64,000 nucleotides of DNA from JAKZVK01 sp965248255 (GCA_965248255.1 CBDFIW010000004.1:186001-250000), one strand, 5' to 3'; positions 9,218 to 19,860 are shown, numbered from the stretch's first letter. Made by a program: numbers and translations. Notes: generated from the letters alone by a model not told the origin.

Positions 9218-9455
9218 GAAGATTGGTGCGAGACGGGCCGAGCGGAGCAGCCTTCACTCTTAGCAGGTGTCTCGCAGCCGCGTCAAAGGTAGGGACACGC
9301 GCTCCTGCTTGTCCACCGACCCGAAGCGGGCCCATGGGCTTGCTTGTAGCGCTTCCTCCCCCGGCCACACGTCCCTTCCCCGGTTGAGCCGCCGCCGCCG
9401 CAGGTGGTAACCTTCATGCGTTCGGTCCTCCCCCGCGGCCGCTGAGGAGCCACAC

Positions 9456-10103
9456 ATGACCCATGGCATGATTCGAACCGCACTCGCATGCCTCCTGATC
9501 ACCACAGGGAGTATCCTCGCCGCCGAACAGGGCTTCACGCCCCTGTTCGATGGCAAGACCCTCAACGGCTGGACGCTCTTAGGCAAGACCGGCGATGGCT
9601 ACCTCGTTCGGGACGGCAAGATCATCTGCCCTCCCAAGGGCGGCGGGAATCTTTTCACCGACAACGAGTACGCCGACTTCATCCTGCGTTTCGAGTTCAA
9701 GCTCGAGGGCGGCTCCAACAACGGCCTCGGCATCCGTGCGCCGCTCCAGGCCGGCGGCATCGCCTACGAGGGCATGGAGCTGCAGATCATCAACAACAGC
9801 GCCGAGCGCTATAAGAACATCCAGCCGTGGCAGAAGCACGGCTCCCTCTACCACGTCTTCCCCGCCAAGACGGGCTACCTCAAGAAACCGGGCCAGTGGA
9901 ACGAGCAGGAGGCCACCGTTCAACGACGCCAGGTGAAGGTCGTCTTGAACGGCCATACCATCCTCGATGCGAATCTCGACTCTGTGACCGATCCCGAGAT
10001 CATCAACAAGCACCCTGGCCTGCAGCGCGAGTCCGGTCACATCGGCTTTCTGGGACACGACGAGCCGATCGAGTTCCGCCACATCCGCATCAAGGAGCTA
10101 TAG
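9456..10103 (+). CDS. Exported DUF1080 protein (3-keto-disaccharide hydrolase-like)
   Basis: A 215-residue secreted protein with signal peptide (RTALACLLITTGSILAAE). One concanavalin-like DUF1080 domain begins FTPLFDGKTLNGWTLLG and ends EFRHIRIKEL, the usual borders. The motif GGSNNGLGIRAP and EGMELQIINN match the family. Members are known or proposed to hydrolyse 3-keto-sugars after periplasmic oxidation. GAGGAG lies just before the ATG. A paralogue lies at 38631-39356. Confidence 0.9.
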   Translation: MTHGMIRTALACLLITTGSILAAEQGFTPLFDGKTLNGWTLLGKTGDGYLVRDGKIICPPKGGGNLFTDNEYADFILRFEFKLEGGSNNGLGIRAPLQAGGIAYEGMELQIINNSAERYKNIQPWQKHGSLYHVFPAKTGYLKKPGQWNEQEATVQRRQVKVVLNGHTILDANLDSVTDPEIINKHPGLQRESGHIGFLGHDEPIEFRHIRIKEL

Positions 10104-10151
10104 CGTTTCACCGGCCCCGCCGGTCGTTCTTTTCGTGTATGATCCTTAGCC

Positions 10152-10718
10152 ATGAAACGGCGTACAGTCATCCAGGGTTTGGCCGCATCGGGCGCGGCTC
10201 CGCTGGCGGGGGCGGCATCGGGCTGGTTGAACCGCTTCGCCGAGAAGCTCCGCAGCGATTTCCTCGGCCATTGGCGCAGTACCCGCGAGTATTCCCTCGA
10301 TGTGCTGGAAGCGATGCCGGCCGAGCAGTTCGGTTTTAGGCCCGTCCCGGAACAGTTTACCTTCGGCGAGCAGTTGGAGCATTTTGCCAATAGCAACGCA
10401 GGGTACTTCTCGTGCTTTGAGAAAGACGCCGGCCAGCCGCGGCCGAGCCGTCCACGGGAACGAACGAAAGATACGCTTCGCAAGTTCCTGACGGCAACCT
10501 TCGACTACGTGGAGGCGGTCCTCTCCAGCCTGACCGAAGAGGAGTTCCTCCGCCGTGACGTACGATTCGGCTCCAGTCCGAGGGCCCACACCGCCCAGGA
10601 CATCTTCCTGCGGGCCTACATGCACACGTCCCACCACCGTGGGCAGATCATCACGTATCTGCGGCTCAAAGGCATCACGCCTCCCCGCTGGCGGTTCCCA
10701 CCGAACGGCGTTTCGTAA
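10152..10718 (+). CDS. DinB-family protein with Tat signal
   Basis: A 188-residue DinB/YfiT-type four-helix bundle. The metal-binding His triad is visible in EQLEHFANS and the closing HTSHHRGQIITYLRLKG motif. An N-terminal RRTVIQGLAASGAAPLAG resembles a Tat signal, so it may be exported folded with its metal. Family members are metal-dependent thiol transferases or unknowns. The gap to the upstream DUF1080 gene is 48 bp, so they may share a transcript. Confidence 0.85.
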   Translation: MKRRTVIQGLAASGAAPLAGAASGWLNRFAEKLRSDFLGHWRSTREYSLDVLEAMPAEQFGFRPVPEQFTFGEQLEHFANSNAGYFSCFEKDAGQPRPSRPRERTKDTLRKFLTATFDYVEAVLSSLTEEEFLRRDVRFGSSPRAHTAQDIFLRAYMHTSHHRGQIITYLRLKGITPPRWRFPPNGVS

Positions 10719-10742
10719 GCAGCCCGCTGAGGGGACTGGCTG

Positions 10743-12425
10743 CTACCTGTTTCGGTTGGGTTGCGGGCGGGGAGAGGAGTTCTGTAGGAAGGGATACTGG
10801 CCCGGCCGGTTGGTAGGGGATCCGGGCGGGGCGGGAATAGGCTGTCCGTTGGGGCCGAAAACCGTGCCTGGTTGAGCTGTGCGGGGTTGCTGGCCAGGGA
10901 GGGGCTGGATTGTTGTCGGCGGGAAGCTGGACCCAGGCAAGCCCGGAGGTAGATTGCGAGTCCCGCCCGGCTGCCGCGGATTCGTGTTGATTCCGCCGCG
11001 ACCTGAGCGGAGAGTGTCGTAGGGCGAAGGCCTTGATCTGGTCCCCGAGCCCGGCCGCGAACCTCCCCGTGGCGGAGTGGACGGGGAGTACCCTGCCCTG
11101 CCGCGTGGTGTCTGGCCGAATCCGCCAGCCGCGCCGGGCACGGCGCCGTACCCTGTTGGCGTGGGAGTCGCGCCCAGCCCTCCAGCAGCCGAAGTGCCTG
11201 GCTGACCCACAGGCAGTCGCTGCGAACCGCCGGCCGCGGCCATCTGTGGGCCCATGGCCGCGCCGCCAAAGGCATTGTCGCTGCGGTAATCGTAGACAAA
11301 CTCCCATTCGTTGAAGTACTCGCGGCCGTCGTAAGTCTTGACGCCCTGCTCCTCGGCCTTTGAGGCCACGCCGGCGATGCCGCCCTTGAAGCTCGAACCT
11401 TGTTGACTTCGGTTCTGCCGGCCCCGAATGCCCGCCAAGCCGCCCGGTCGCGGCGTGGTCAGCAATCCCTTGATAATGTCAGCCGCCTGTCCACCCCCCT
11501 GAGCGCCAAACGCTCCGGGGTTGCCGAACGCGGAAGGCGTCGAGGCGCTGCGAGCCGGTTGCGGAGCCGATGGGGTGCCGGCCCTCCCCGCCTGACCGTA
11601 GCCGTAGCCGAGCTGATTCCTCCCAGCCTGCGCTCTGCCACTTTGTTGCCGCCGCTGTTGACCGGGCTGGTTGGGAGGAATCTGGCTGGGCAGCGTTCGT
11701 GAGTAGCCAGGGTACTGGTTCTGGCTGGCCTGACGACCCGCACCGCCTTGCGCCTGCTGCCCCGGCGGGATGGGGTTGCCGTACTCGTCGACCGCCGGCG
11801 GCTGGTTCGGATCGGGCGGCGGGCTTTGCCCAGGGATCCAACCCGGGATTAGAGCCCCCTGTCCCGGAATTTCGGGAGCCGCGGATTCTCGGACGTTGCG
11901 GGCACGATCCCCACCTCGGAAGCGGCCGTCGTTGGGGACATAGCCCGGATGGCCGCTTTGATAACCGCCTTGCCGTAATTGCGAAGGCGAGGCGCCAATG
12001 GACGCACTGGGCTGCATGCCGCCCGAACGGCCGGCGTTCTGCTGATCCTCTTCTTCCTTAAGGTCGTAGATGAGCGAATCTTTGAAGCTCCCATCGGGGC
12101 CCATGTGGATGATTCGCCACTCGTCCTCGGCGGGGTTCATCGGGTCCTTGTAGCGACGGCGCAAGAAACGGACGCCGTTGGTGTCTTCCAAGTCGTCCAT
12201 CTCAGATGGGTACTTCTTGTGCTTCCGGAAGTAGAGCTCGATGGCGCGTTTGTATTGATTGCCTCGGTAGATGAGGCGCTCTTCGCGCACCCGCTGCGCC
12301 TGCATGGCCACACGGGGCAGCGCCAACGCTAAGGTGATTGCCATCGCCGCCGCCATGAAGATGATGGTGATGAAGGCGTAGCCACGTCGGTCAGGACGGT
12401 GGCGGCTGGAAAGGGGCGGCCTCAT
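10743..12425 (-). CDS. GspG/pilin-like pseudopilin with very long Pro/Gly/Gln-rich tail
   Basis: A 560-residue protein. Residues 14-45 form a prepilin N-terminus: basic RRG, then YAFITIIFMAAAMAITLALAL and an amphipathic helix. The conserved Glu5 after the cleaved Gly is absent (Thr instead). Residues about 45-120 resemble a GspG pseudopilin head (RAIELYFRKHKKYPSEMDDL, FLRRRYKDPMNP, EWRIIHMGPDGSF). The remaining roughly 420 residues are low complexity, rich in Gly, Pro, Gln, Arg and Ser, with only a short ordered patch near YDGREYFNEWEFVYDYR. It is the last gene of the secretion/pilus cluster, separated from the pilP-like gene by 164 bp holding a strong hairpin. It could be a fibre tip, a wall-spanning spacer or a secreted matrix protein; function is inferred. 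Confidence 0.82.
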   Translation of the reverse strand: MRPPLSSRHRPDRRGYAFITIIFMAAAMAITLALALPRVAMQAQRVREERLIYRGNQYKRAIELYFRKHKKYPSEMDDLEDTNGVRFLRRRYKDPMNPAEDEWRIIHMGPDGSFKDSLIYDLKEEEDQQNAGRSGGMQPSASIGASPSQLRQGGYQSGHPGYVPNDGRFRGGDRARNVRESAAPEIPGQGALIPGWIPGQSPPPDPNQPPAVDEYGNPIPPGQQAQGGAGRQASQNQYPGYSRTLPSQIPPNQPGQQRRQQSGRAQAGRNQLGYGYGQAGRAGTPSAPQPARSASTPSAFGNPGAFGAQGGGQAADIIKGLLTTPRPGGLAGIRGRQNRSQQGSSFKGGIAGVASKAEEQGVKTYDGREYFNEWEFVYDYRSDNAFGGAAMGPQMAAAGGSQRLPVGQPGTSAAGGLGATPTPTGYGAVPGAAGGFGQTPRGRAGYSPSTPPRGGSRPGSGTRSRPSPYDTLRSGRGGINTNPRQPGGTRNLPPGLPGSSFPPTTIQPLPGQQPRTAQPGTVFGPNGQPIPAPPGSPTNRPGQYPFLQNSSPRPQPNRNR

Positions 12426-12521
12426 GGTTAGGTCTTGGTTCTTATTCTACGCCCAGCCTGGCATTGCCCTTGGGGAAGATGGACGCGGAATAGTCGACTG
12501 ACCGAAAACAACGGGCGTTCA

Positions 12522-12569
12522 GCGGAGTCTCTGGAGTGCATCAAGACTCCCTTGCACTCTGCTCTCCGC
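12522..12569. repeat. Long interrupted hairpin between pilP-like and pseudopilin genes
   Basis: Outer arms GCGGAG/CTCCGC and inner arms GAGTGCA/TGCACTC enclose a loop of about 12 bases. It sits after the pilP-like stop and before the pseudopilin ATG on the minus strand. It may attenuate transcription between machinery and pilin genes or stabilise one of the two mRNAs. No T run follows, so a plain terminator is less certain. Confidence 0.5.
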
Positions 12570-12589
12570 ATGACGGCTTGTCGGTGAGC

Positions 12590-13282
12590 TCATATTTCCT
12601 CGAGGCGGAGGGTTTGGTCCTCGTTGAACTGTAAGTCTTTCATCACGATTCCGTTCATCCCGATACGGACGATCTGGTAGCGCTTCTCGAAAACGTCACC
12701 CTCGCCGCCGATCAGGATGTCTTCTCCGTCAAGCAGGAAGGCGCGCCGGCGAGTGCTGCCCGGCTCATGGGCGAATCCGTAGTACTTGTACTGAATCGGC
12801 GGCGCCTTCTTCGGGGTGTTGGCCGCCGCCCGCTTATCCTTCTGGTTCCCTTTGGCCTTCCTGGCCGCATCGAGGCGTTTCTGAGCCTCCGCTACCTTGT
12901 CTGGGGAAGGCGGCTCAACCTTCTTTTTGCGCTGGCCAAACTGGAACAGATTGCGCTCAACGCCGGCGAACTCGACCGCCCGCACCTTGGCGAGCAGGTC
13001 AGTCCGAAGCGTGGGATCGAAGGCCATGGGGTCAAGTGCCTCGTCGGGGTCACCCGATCCGAAGGTCGGCCGGAAGGCACCACCGCGTACCCGCACTTGA
13101 GACCTCGCCGCGGCAGGGCGCTTGGCCGGTGGCCGCGCGGACGCCGCTGCGGACGCCGCCCGCGCACGTGGCGTCGCGACCGCAGGCGGCCCCGCCAAAA
13201 ACTGCGAGTAAACCGTATAGGCGGCGATCACCGACACCGCGATCAGCACGATGACCTTGTTTCTCTCCGCGCCAACCTTCAT
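12590..13282 (-). CDS. PilP/GspC-like inner-membrane linker protein
   Basis: 230 residues. One N-terminal membrane helix (KVIVLIAVSVIAAYTVYSQFL) is followed by an Ala/Pro/Arg-rich linker, a charged coiled stretch, and a C-terminal small beta domain (FLLDGEDILIGGEGDVFEKRYQIVRIGMNGIVMKD). That domain resembles the homology region of GspC and the PilP fold, which contact the secretin. The ATG overlaps the pilO stop by 4 bp. The name rests on position (after pilO) and domain pattern, not on close identity. Confidence 0.7.
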   Translation of the reverse strand: MKVGAERNKVIVLIAVSVIAAYTVYSQFLAGPPAVATPRARAASAAASARPPAKRPAAARSQVRVRGGAFRPTFGSGDPDEALDPMAFDPTLRTDLLAKVRAVEFAGVERNLFQFGQRKKKVEPPSPDKVAEAQKRLDAARKAKGNQKDKRAAANTPKKAPPIQYKYYGFAHEPGSTRRRAFLLDGEDILIGGEGDVFEKRYQIVRIGMNGIVMKDLQFNEDQTLRLEEI

Positions 13283-13887
13283 AAGCCTTGAATAAACGTA
13301 TCGATCTTCAAACTGATCTGTAGCTCGTTCGAGTCCGAACGAGGGACGGCGCCGAGCGAGCCGATGATCAGAAATCTCTCGGAGCGGTCCAGGCGATTCA
13401 AGAGCTTGACCAGTTTCTCGTACTCCCCGCGGAACGTCGCGGTGACGGTGATAGCTCCATACTGCTCGGCGCCGTCGATCGGGTCGAGATCATAGTTGCG
13501 CTCGCGCGCCTCGATGCCCGTGTCGTTCGCCGCCGCGATCAACTCGGCAATTAACGTGGAGTACGTTGTGCGGCGCGCCATCATGATGTCTTCCATCAGG
13601 GCGTCGCCTTCCACACGGGCCTTTTCGACTTTGTCGACGATGGTTTTGAGCGTCTCGATTTCCCCGCCCTTGCGGTCGATTTGGCCCCGCAGGGTCGTGG
13701 CCAAGATGCGCTGCTCCTCCTCCCGTTCACCTAGGGGACGGACGGCGAAGACGTAAAACAGCACGTCGAAACCAAAGAGCACGGCCAGACCGATCAACAC
13801 ATGGCGGCGCGAGATTCGACGGCGCAACTGCGACAGCCGCCGTCCCGTCACCGCGGCCGGACGGGCTGGGTCAGAGTTGCTGGTCAT
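13279..13887 (-). CDS. pilO: Type IV pilus alignment protein PilO-like
   Basis: 202 residues: a basic cytoplasmic N-terminus, a single membrane helix (HVLIGLAVLFGFDVLFYVFAV), a coiled coil around 55-95 and a ferredoxin-like C-terminal domain. This is the PilO/GspM architecture that scaffolds the inner-membrane platform. It overlaps the pilN end by 17 bp and the pilP-like start by 4 bp. Confidence 0.85.
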   Translation of the reverse strand: MTSNSDPARPAAVTGRRLSQLRRRISRRHVLIGLAVLFGFDVLFYVFAVRPLGEREEEQRILATTLRGQIDRKGGEIETLKTIVDKVEKARVEGDALMEDIMMARRTTYSTLIAELIAAANDTGIEARERNYDLDPIDGAEQYGAITVTATFRGEYEKLVKLLNRLDRSERFLIIGSLGAVPRSDSNELQISLKIDTFIQGL

Positions 13888-14437
13888 AACTCACCGAAAG
13901 ACTGTACTTGTGCACCGGATCGTTCTCGGTCGGCGGTGACTCACCGCGAACGTCGGGAGAGCCGAACAGCTCTGATTCCTCCAAGACTTTTAGCAGCTCG
14001 ATGAAATCGGGCGGCGTCTCGGCGCCCACGGTCATAGCCAGGAAGAGCTTGTTGTCCGGTGTGACCTCGGGACGCACTTGCACCACTCGCACGCGCGGCG
14101 GGAAGATCTCCTCAAGGTCAGCGAAGGTGCGAGTCCATGAGATCCCCTTCCGAGAGAGTAATTGATTGAGGAACAGCGAACGCTCCAGGACCTGAGCGTT
14201 CTCCGGCTCCGTCAGCTTCCGCTTCAGCTCCGCTTCTTCGGACTGTAGCGTCCTCAGTTGTGTGCGGAGCCGCACCTCCACGGCGACCAGTTGCGGGGAA
14301 AGCTCGTGATTCTGGAAGTAATGGACCACAAGTCCGATCGCCAGACTTGCGAGGACCGCGGCGGAAACCGAAAACGCCAGCGTGAACAGCCGCCGGCGGC
14401 CGAACGGCTGGGAAGCCAGGTTGAGGTTCAGGTTCAC
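13871..14437 (-). CDS. pilN: Type IV pilus alignment protein PilN-like
   Basis: 188 residues. The short N-terminus NLNLNLASQPFGRRR takes the place of the INLLP motif by which PilN docks onto PilM. A membrane helix (LFTLAFSVSAAVLASLAIGLVVHYF), a coiled coil (LRTQLRTLQSEEAELKRKL) and a C-terminal ferredoxin-like domain follow. It starts 13 bp after pilM and overlaps pilO, as in canonical pilMNO operons. Confidence 0.87.
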   Translation of the reverse strand: MNLNLNLASQPFGRRRLFTLAFSVSAAVLASLAIGLVVHYFQNHELSPQLVAVEVRLRTQLRTLQSEEAELKRKLTEPENAQVLERSLFLNQLLSRKGISWTRTFADLEEIFPPRVRVVQVRPEVTPDNKLFLAMTVGAETPPDFIELLKVLEESELFGSPDVRGESPPTENDPVHKYSLSVSYDQQL

Positions 14438-14450
14438 GGTCTTCGCTCTC

Positions 14451-15370
14451 TCAGTTCCTGCTCAGGTATCCCCAGATGCCCGCGTCCCAGACCTTCAGCG
14501 GGCCTTCGGACGAGCTCAGCACTTCGACACCGCATCCCAGCTCGTTTGCTAGGCGGTCATAGGCGCCGGGTTCGGACTCGCCAAATCCACACAGCACCAC
14601 TTTGGAGACCGCGGTTTCGAAATTGTCGTTCACAAAGACCAGAGTGGGATAGAGGTCTCCGGCAACGTCATCCCAAACGTCCCCGCCCGACGAACCGGTT
14701 CCGGGGGCCAACTCCACCCAACGGATCATCCGCACGACGCCCTTGTCGACAGCCGCCATGGTCATCGAGCTACCGGCCAGCTTCGCAAGGAGCGCCATTT
14801 CCCCATCGGGCATTAAGTTCAACGCGGCCAGCGCAGAGAGGGAAACGAAACCCGGCCACAGTCCGGCGTGCTCAAAAGGCGCCTCGTACTGGTGGACGAC
14901 CTCGGGCGGGGTCGCGGCGACAAGCACCGTCGTTCGCTTTCCGGCGGACCAGGTGCGGTAGGAGATTCGGGCCTCGTCGATATCGAAGGGCACCGTTTTC
15001 TTGAGCCGCCATCGAATCAGCCCAAGGCGCTCGTTGGTGTCGGACGGAAGCTGATCGAAATCGAGAACAGTGAGGCGCGAAGAAGCGTCGGGCAGAATGA
15101 TCGCGACATCCGACCGGCGGACCGCACCCAGTTCACCCAGCATGTCGCGCACTGCCTGCTCAAGGGCCTCGGGCTGCTGCACGTTGGGCCGCCCCGGCGC
15201 GGGGTCGACTGTGCCGGGGGGCAGCTCGCGGTGCACCCTGGCATCGACTGCGTAGGTCTTCGGGTTGCGGCGCACCGCCGAGACCGTCTGCTCACTCACC
15301 TCGAAGACGAGCAGCGGAGGCGGATCCTGCACTATGTACTTGAGCCGTTTCAGCATGAATTCTATGGGCA

Positions 15371-15371
<1 letters not shown>
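14451..15371 (-). CDS. pilM: PilM-like actin-fold cytoplasmic pilus protein
   Basis: 306 residues with the PilM/GspL actin-like layout: LLVFEVSEQTVSAVRR (phosphate-1-like strand), AIILPDASSRLTVLDF, IRWRLKKTVPFDI (a PilM hallmark) and AAVDKGVVRMIRWVEL. It forms the cytoplasmic ring with PilN. The start shares one base with the gspE stop. An internal Met6 start is possible. The C-terminal part, EVLSSSEGPLKVWDAGIWGYLSRN, is shorter than in classical PilM. Confidence 0.87.
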
Positions 15372-16990
<1,619 letters not shown>

Positions 16991-16998
16991 GGCTACAC

Positions 16999-18210
16999 CT
17001 ATATGTTCTCAGCCAAACTGAAAATGGGCAGATACAGCGAGATCAATACGAACGCCACGAATATGCCCATGAAGATCATGATTGCCGGCTCTATGAGCGA
17101 AAGCGCGGCGGTCATCATCGTATTCACGTCTTCGTCGAAGAACTCCGCTACCGAGTTCAGCATCGCCGGGAGGGAGCCGGTCGACTCGCCCACATTGATC
17201 ATCTCAATCGCGAGTGACGGGAAGACGCCGGCCGCCAACAGACCTTGCGAAAGCGGCTGGCCTTCCTTGACCATTTGCCGCGCCTGGCCGATCGATTCCC
17301 GCAGCATGCGCGAGCCCAGCGATCTGCCGGTCGTATCGAGCGCCTGGAGCAGCGGGATCCCGCCCTCGAGCAGTGTGCCTAGCAGCCGGCAAAGCTGCGA
17401 CACCTGGTACTTGATCCAGATCCGTCCGTAGATTGGCATCTTGATCTTGAGCCGGTCCATCGCATTGCGCGCACTCTTTGAACGCAGCCACCACGTGAGC
17501 AGAGCTCCTAACCCAACCAACGCCAATGTGATCAAACCCAGATTTTCGCTCACGGCCAGAGCGAAAGAGACCAACAGCTGCGTCATGTAGGGCAGCTCCG
17601 CATCCATGCTTTCGTAAAGCGAAGCAAACTCCGGCACGACGTACGTAACCAGGAACACGACCAGGATGAAGACCAACGAGACCAACAGGGCCGGATAAAT
17701 GAGCGAGACCAGGATCTTCTTGCGCACCGACAGCGCCACCTTTTGGTACATCACGTAGCGCTCGATCACCTCGGCGAGACTGCCGCTCTTCTCACCAGCC
17801 ATCAGTGAAGTGGTATAGATGGCGGGGAACGCGCCGCGGGCCCGAAACGCCTCCGACAGGGGCTGACCCGATCTGACGTCTTCGTGAATCGCTTCGAGGT
17901 GTTCCCGCAGGCGGCGGTTCTTGATATTGGCGACCAGCAGCTCGAGCGACTTGAGAATCGGCAACCCCGCCCGCGTCAACGTGATGAACTGCTGATTGAA
18001 GATGAGAAACTGCTCGAGGTTGAGGCGCCCCCCGGAGGAACGTACCTCGCCGAGTCCCAGCTTCCCCAGCCCTCCGCGGGGCTTCACCGAGTAGATCAGA
18101 AACCCGCGGGCGGAGAAGCGCTGGCGCAGCGCGTCCTCGGACTCCGCGCTTTCGACCTCTTGGTGCACCCGCCCCTGCAGGTCGGCGTACTTGCAGACGT
18201 ATTCGCTCAC
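16999..18210 (-). CDS. gspF: GspF/PilC inner-membrane platform protein
   Basis: 403 residues with two T2SSF domains of about 120 residues (around 70-190 and 275-395) and three membrane helices, including LVSLIYPALLVSLVFILVVFLVTYVVPEF and the last one near AIMIFMGIFVAFVLISLYLPIF. The motifs GEKSGSLAEVIERY and GESTGSLPAMLNSVAEFF are the paired family signatures. The start overlaps the lolA stop by 4 bp and the stop is 8 bp before gspE. Confidence 0.94.
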   Translation of the reverse strand: MSEYVCKYADLQGRVHQEVESAESEDALRQRFSARGFLIYSVKPRGGLGKLGLGEVRSSGGRLNLEQFLIFNQQFITLTRAGLPILKSLELLVANIKNRRLREHLEAIHEDVRSGQPLSEAFRARGAFPAIYTTSLMAGEKSGSLAEVIERYVMYQKVALSVRKKILVSLIYPALLVSLVFILVVFLVTYVVPEFASLYESMDAELPYMTQLLVSFALAVSENLGLITLALVGLGALLTWWLRSKSARNAMDRLKIKMPIYGRIWIKYQVSQLCRLLGTLLEGGIPLLQALDTTGRSLGSRMLRESIGQARQMVKEGQPLSQGLLAAGVFPSLAIEMINVGESTGSLPAMLNSVAEFFDEDVNTMMTAALSLIEPAIMIFMGIFVAFVLISLYLPIFSLAENI

Positions 18211-18935
18211 TGCTCACCCCCGGGGAGAGGCGGCATCTCGAGGATCTCGGCTCCGGCGGGCGCCTGAAACTTGAACAAGGCCGGGTCCATCCGGACGTTC
18301 ACGGTTTCACCTTGGAAGGCGAACGTGGTGACGGTGTCATCGCGGCCGATCACCTTGAGCCCGTCCAGCCGGAAATCGCTCGGGTCGTAGCTGAACTCCA
18401 CACGGCTGTAGTAGTCCTTGCCGGGGCGCCCCTCGGCCACGAGGGTGGTGCGCCCCTCGATGCTCTCCAATCGTGGGTTGCGGAACTGCCGCCGAAATCT
18501 CAACCGTCCGAGCAGAAACGACAAAGGCGCCCGCAGGTCGCCTGCCTCGTCCAGCTTCACGGGACGCACCTGGTTCGTACGCGGGTTGTACATGTGGAGG
18601 ACGTCCCCATCCCCCACCAAGAGCTTCCCAGGCGGCTGCTCATAGTCCCAGCGCATCTTCTTGGGGCGTAGCAGCGACAGCGTGCCTCGCTCTTCCACGG
18701 GAGGCCGCCCGGCGTAGGCCACGGTTTGGGCGAACTCGACTCGCATCGTGGCCAGGCTGTTGTAGCGCCGCTCGATGCGTGTAAGGACGTCGCCCAACCT
18801 GGGTGCGATGTCGGCCGCCGGAACGGCCCCCACGGCCGTCCAGACAAACAGAGACACCACACCCGCTTTCACGCGCACATATGGATGACGCGCCGTAGGG
18901 GTTGACCGTTCAGACGATTCGCCCTGGGCTCTCAT
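18207..18935 (-). CDS. lolA: LolA-like outer-membrane lipoprotein carrier
   Basis: LolA-fold periplasmic chaperone: MRVEFAQTVAYAGRPPVEERGTLSLL, RPKKMRWDYEQPPGKLLVGDGDVLHMYNP and a beta-rich C-terminus. The ATG at 18935 (242 residues) is only 6 bp from the IS5 copy 2 border and gives an overlong charged leader. The GTG at 18878 gives a better signal peptide (VRVKAGVVSLFVWTAVGAVPA) and may be the true start. It is the first gene of the secretion/pilus operon, overlapping gspF by 4 bp. Whether it serves general lipoprotein sorting or the pilot lipoprotein of this system is unknown. Confidence 0.85.
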   Translation of the reverse strand: MRAQGESSERSTPTARHPYVRVKAGVVSLFVWTAVGAVPAADIAPRLGDVLTRIERRYNSLATMRVEFAQTVAYAGRPPVEERGTLSLLRPKKMRWDYEQPPGKLLVGDGDVLHMYNPRTNQVRPVKLDEAGDLRAPLSFLLGRLRFRRQFRNPRLESIEGRTTLVAEGRPGKDYYSRVEFSYDPSDFRLDGLKVIGRDDTVTTFAFQGETVNVRMDPALFKFQAPAGAEILEMPPLPGGEQ

Positions 18936-18941
18936 GACTAG

Positions 18942-19767
18942 GGGGTGTTAACACTAACGTAGGGTATCGAAACGTAGAGCCTCGACGATGAGGGCGAAGT
19001 GGAGGAAGGCGAGGAACATGACGTCGAGCTTGTCGAAGCGGGAGAAGATGCGGCGGAATCCCTTGAGCCGTCGGAGGAGTCTCTCGATCTCGTTGCGGCG
19101 GCGATAGAGCGCTCGGTCGTATTCCCACGGCTCCAGGCGGGTGCGCCGGGGCGGCACGACGGGAATCCATCCGAAATCCAAAGCCAGTTGGCGTGTCTGA
19201 TCGTCCTCATAGGCGCCGTCCATCAGCAGCGGCAGCGGCTCGGGCAGTGGCCCCAGACCACCGAGCAGTTCGCGGCCCTGCTGGGCGTCGTGCGCTTGGC
19301 CGGGCGAGAGAGCGAAGGTTATCGCCGTTCGAGCATTTGCGGCAACCATATGAATCTTGGTGGTCCATCCGCCGCGGGATTTGCCGATCGCTTGCGGACC
19401 GTTTTTTAACGCGCCCGTGCCGTCGGGATGAGCCTTCACGATGGTCGAGTCCATTGACACGGCTTCGATTCGGATGCGGGCCAGCTGCTCGCGCTGCAGT
19501 TTCTCGAAGACGGCGTCGAGCACGCCGTTCTTCGACCAGCGGTTCATGCGGGTATAAATGGTGTGCCAGTTACCGAAGCGTTTAGGCAAGCCGCGCCATT
19601 TGCAGCCCTGCTCGGCGACATACAACATGGCGTTCAAAACCGTGAGGTTCGGCAGGCTCACATTGCCGCGCTGGCGGGGCAGGACCGGCTCGATGCGGCG
19701 GTATTGCTGCTCGGTGATCTCCATACCTCCGAGTATAGCAGCTTTTGCGACTTAGTGTTAACACTCC
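18942..19767 (-). mobile_element. IS5-family element, copy 2 (826 bp, intact), flanked by CTAG
   Basis: Ends GGGGTGTTAACACTAA and TTAGTGTTAACACTCC are flanked on both sides by CTAG (18938-18941 and 19768-19771), fitting a target duplication of CTAG or TA as in the IS427-like part of the IS5 family. It carries the only full-length transposase of the three copies and separates lolA from ccmC. Confidence 0.95.
18954..19724 (-). CDS. IS5-family transposase, intact copy
   Basis: 256 residues. N-terminal DUF4096-type DNA-binding region (EITEQQYRRIEPVLP, AEQGCKWRGLPKRFGNWHTIY), then the DDE catalytic set: Asp92 (VSMDSTIVK), Asp169 (LLMDGAYED) and Glu214 in the Y-x2-R-x3-E-x6-K signature. The stop lies inside the right-hand inverted repeat. 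The A tract after Ala105-Leu106 has 6 A, keeping one frame. The start of the element is AT-poor with no clear outward promoter seen. Confidence 0.95.
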   Translation of the reverse strand: MEITEQQYRRIEPVLPRQRGNVSLPNLTVLNAMLYVAEQGCKWRGLPKRFGNWHTIYTRMNRWSKNGVLDAVFEKLQREQLARIRIEAVSMDSTIVKAHPDGTGALKNGPQAIGKSRGGWTTKIHMVAANARTAITFALSPGQAHDAQQGRELLGGLGPLPEPLPLLMDGAYEDDQTRQLALDFGWIPVVPPRRTRLEPWEYDRALYRRRNEIERLLRRLKGFRRIFSRFDKLDVMFLAFLHFALIVEALRFDTLR

Positions 19768-19860
19768 CTAGTCTAGCTGCACTGTCCGCCCATGTGCGAT
19801 CATACGGGACTACAGCCGGCGCAACTGTAGGCCGCTAGCCTGTCCGACTCATTCTGAACG

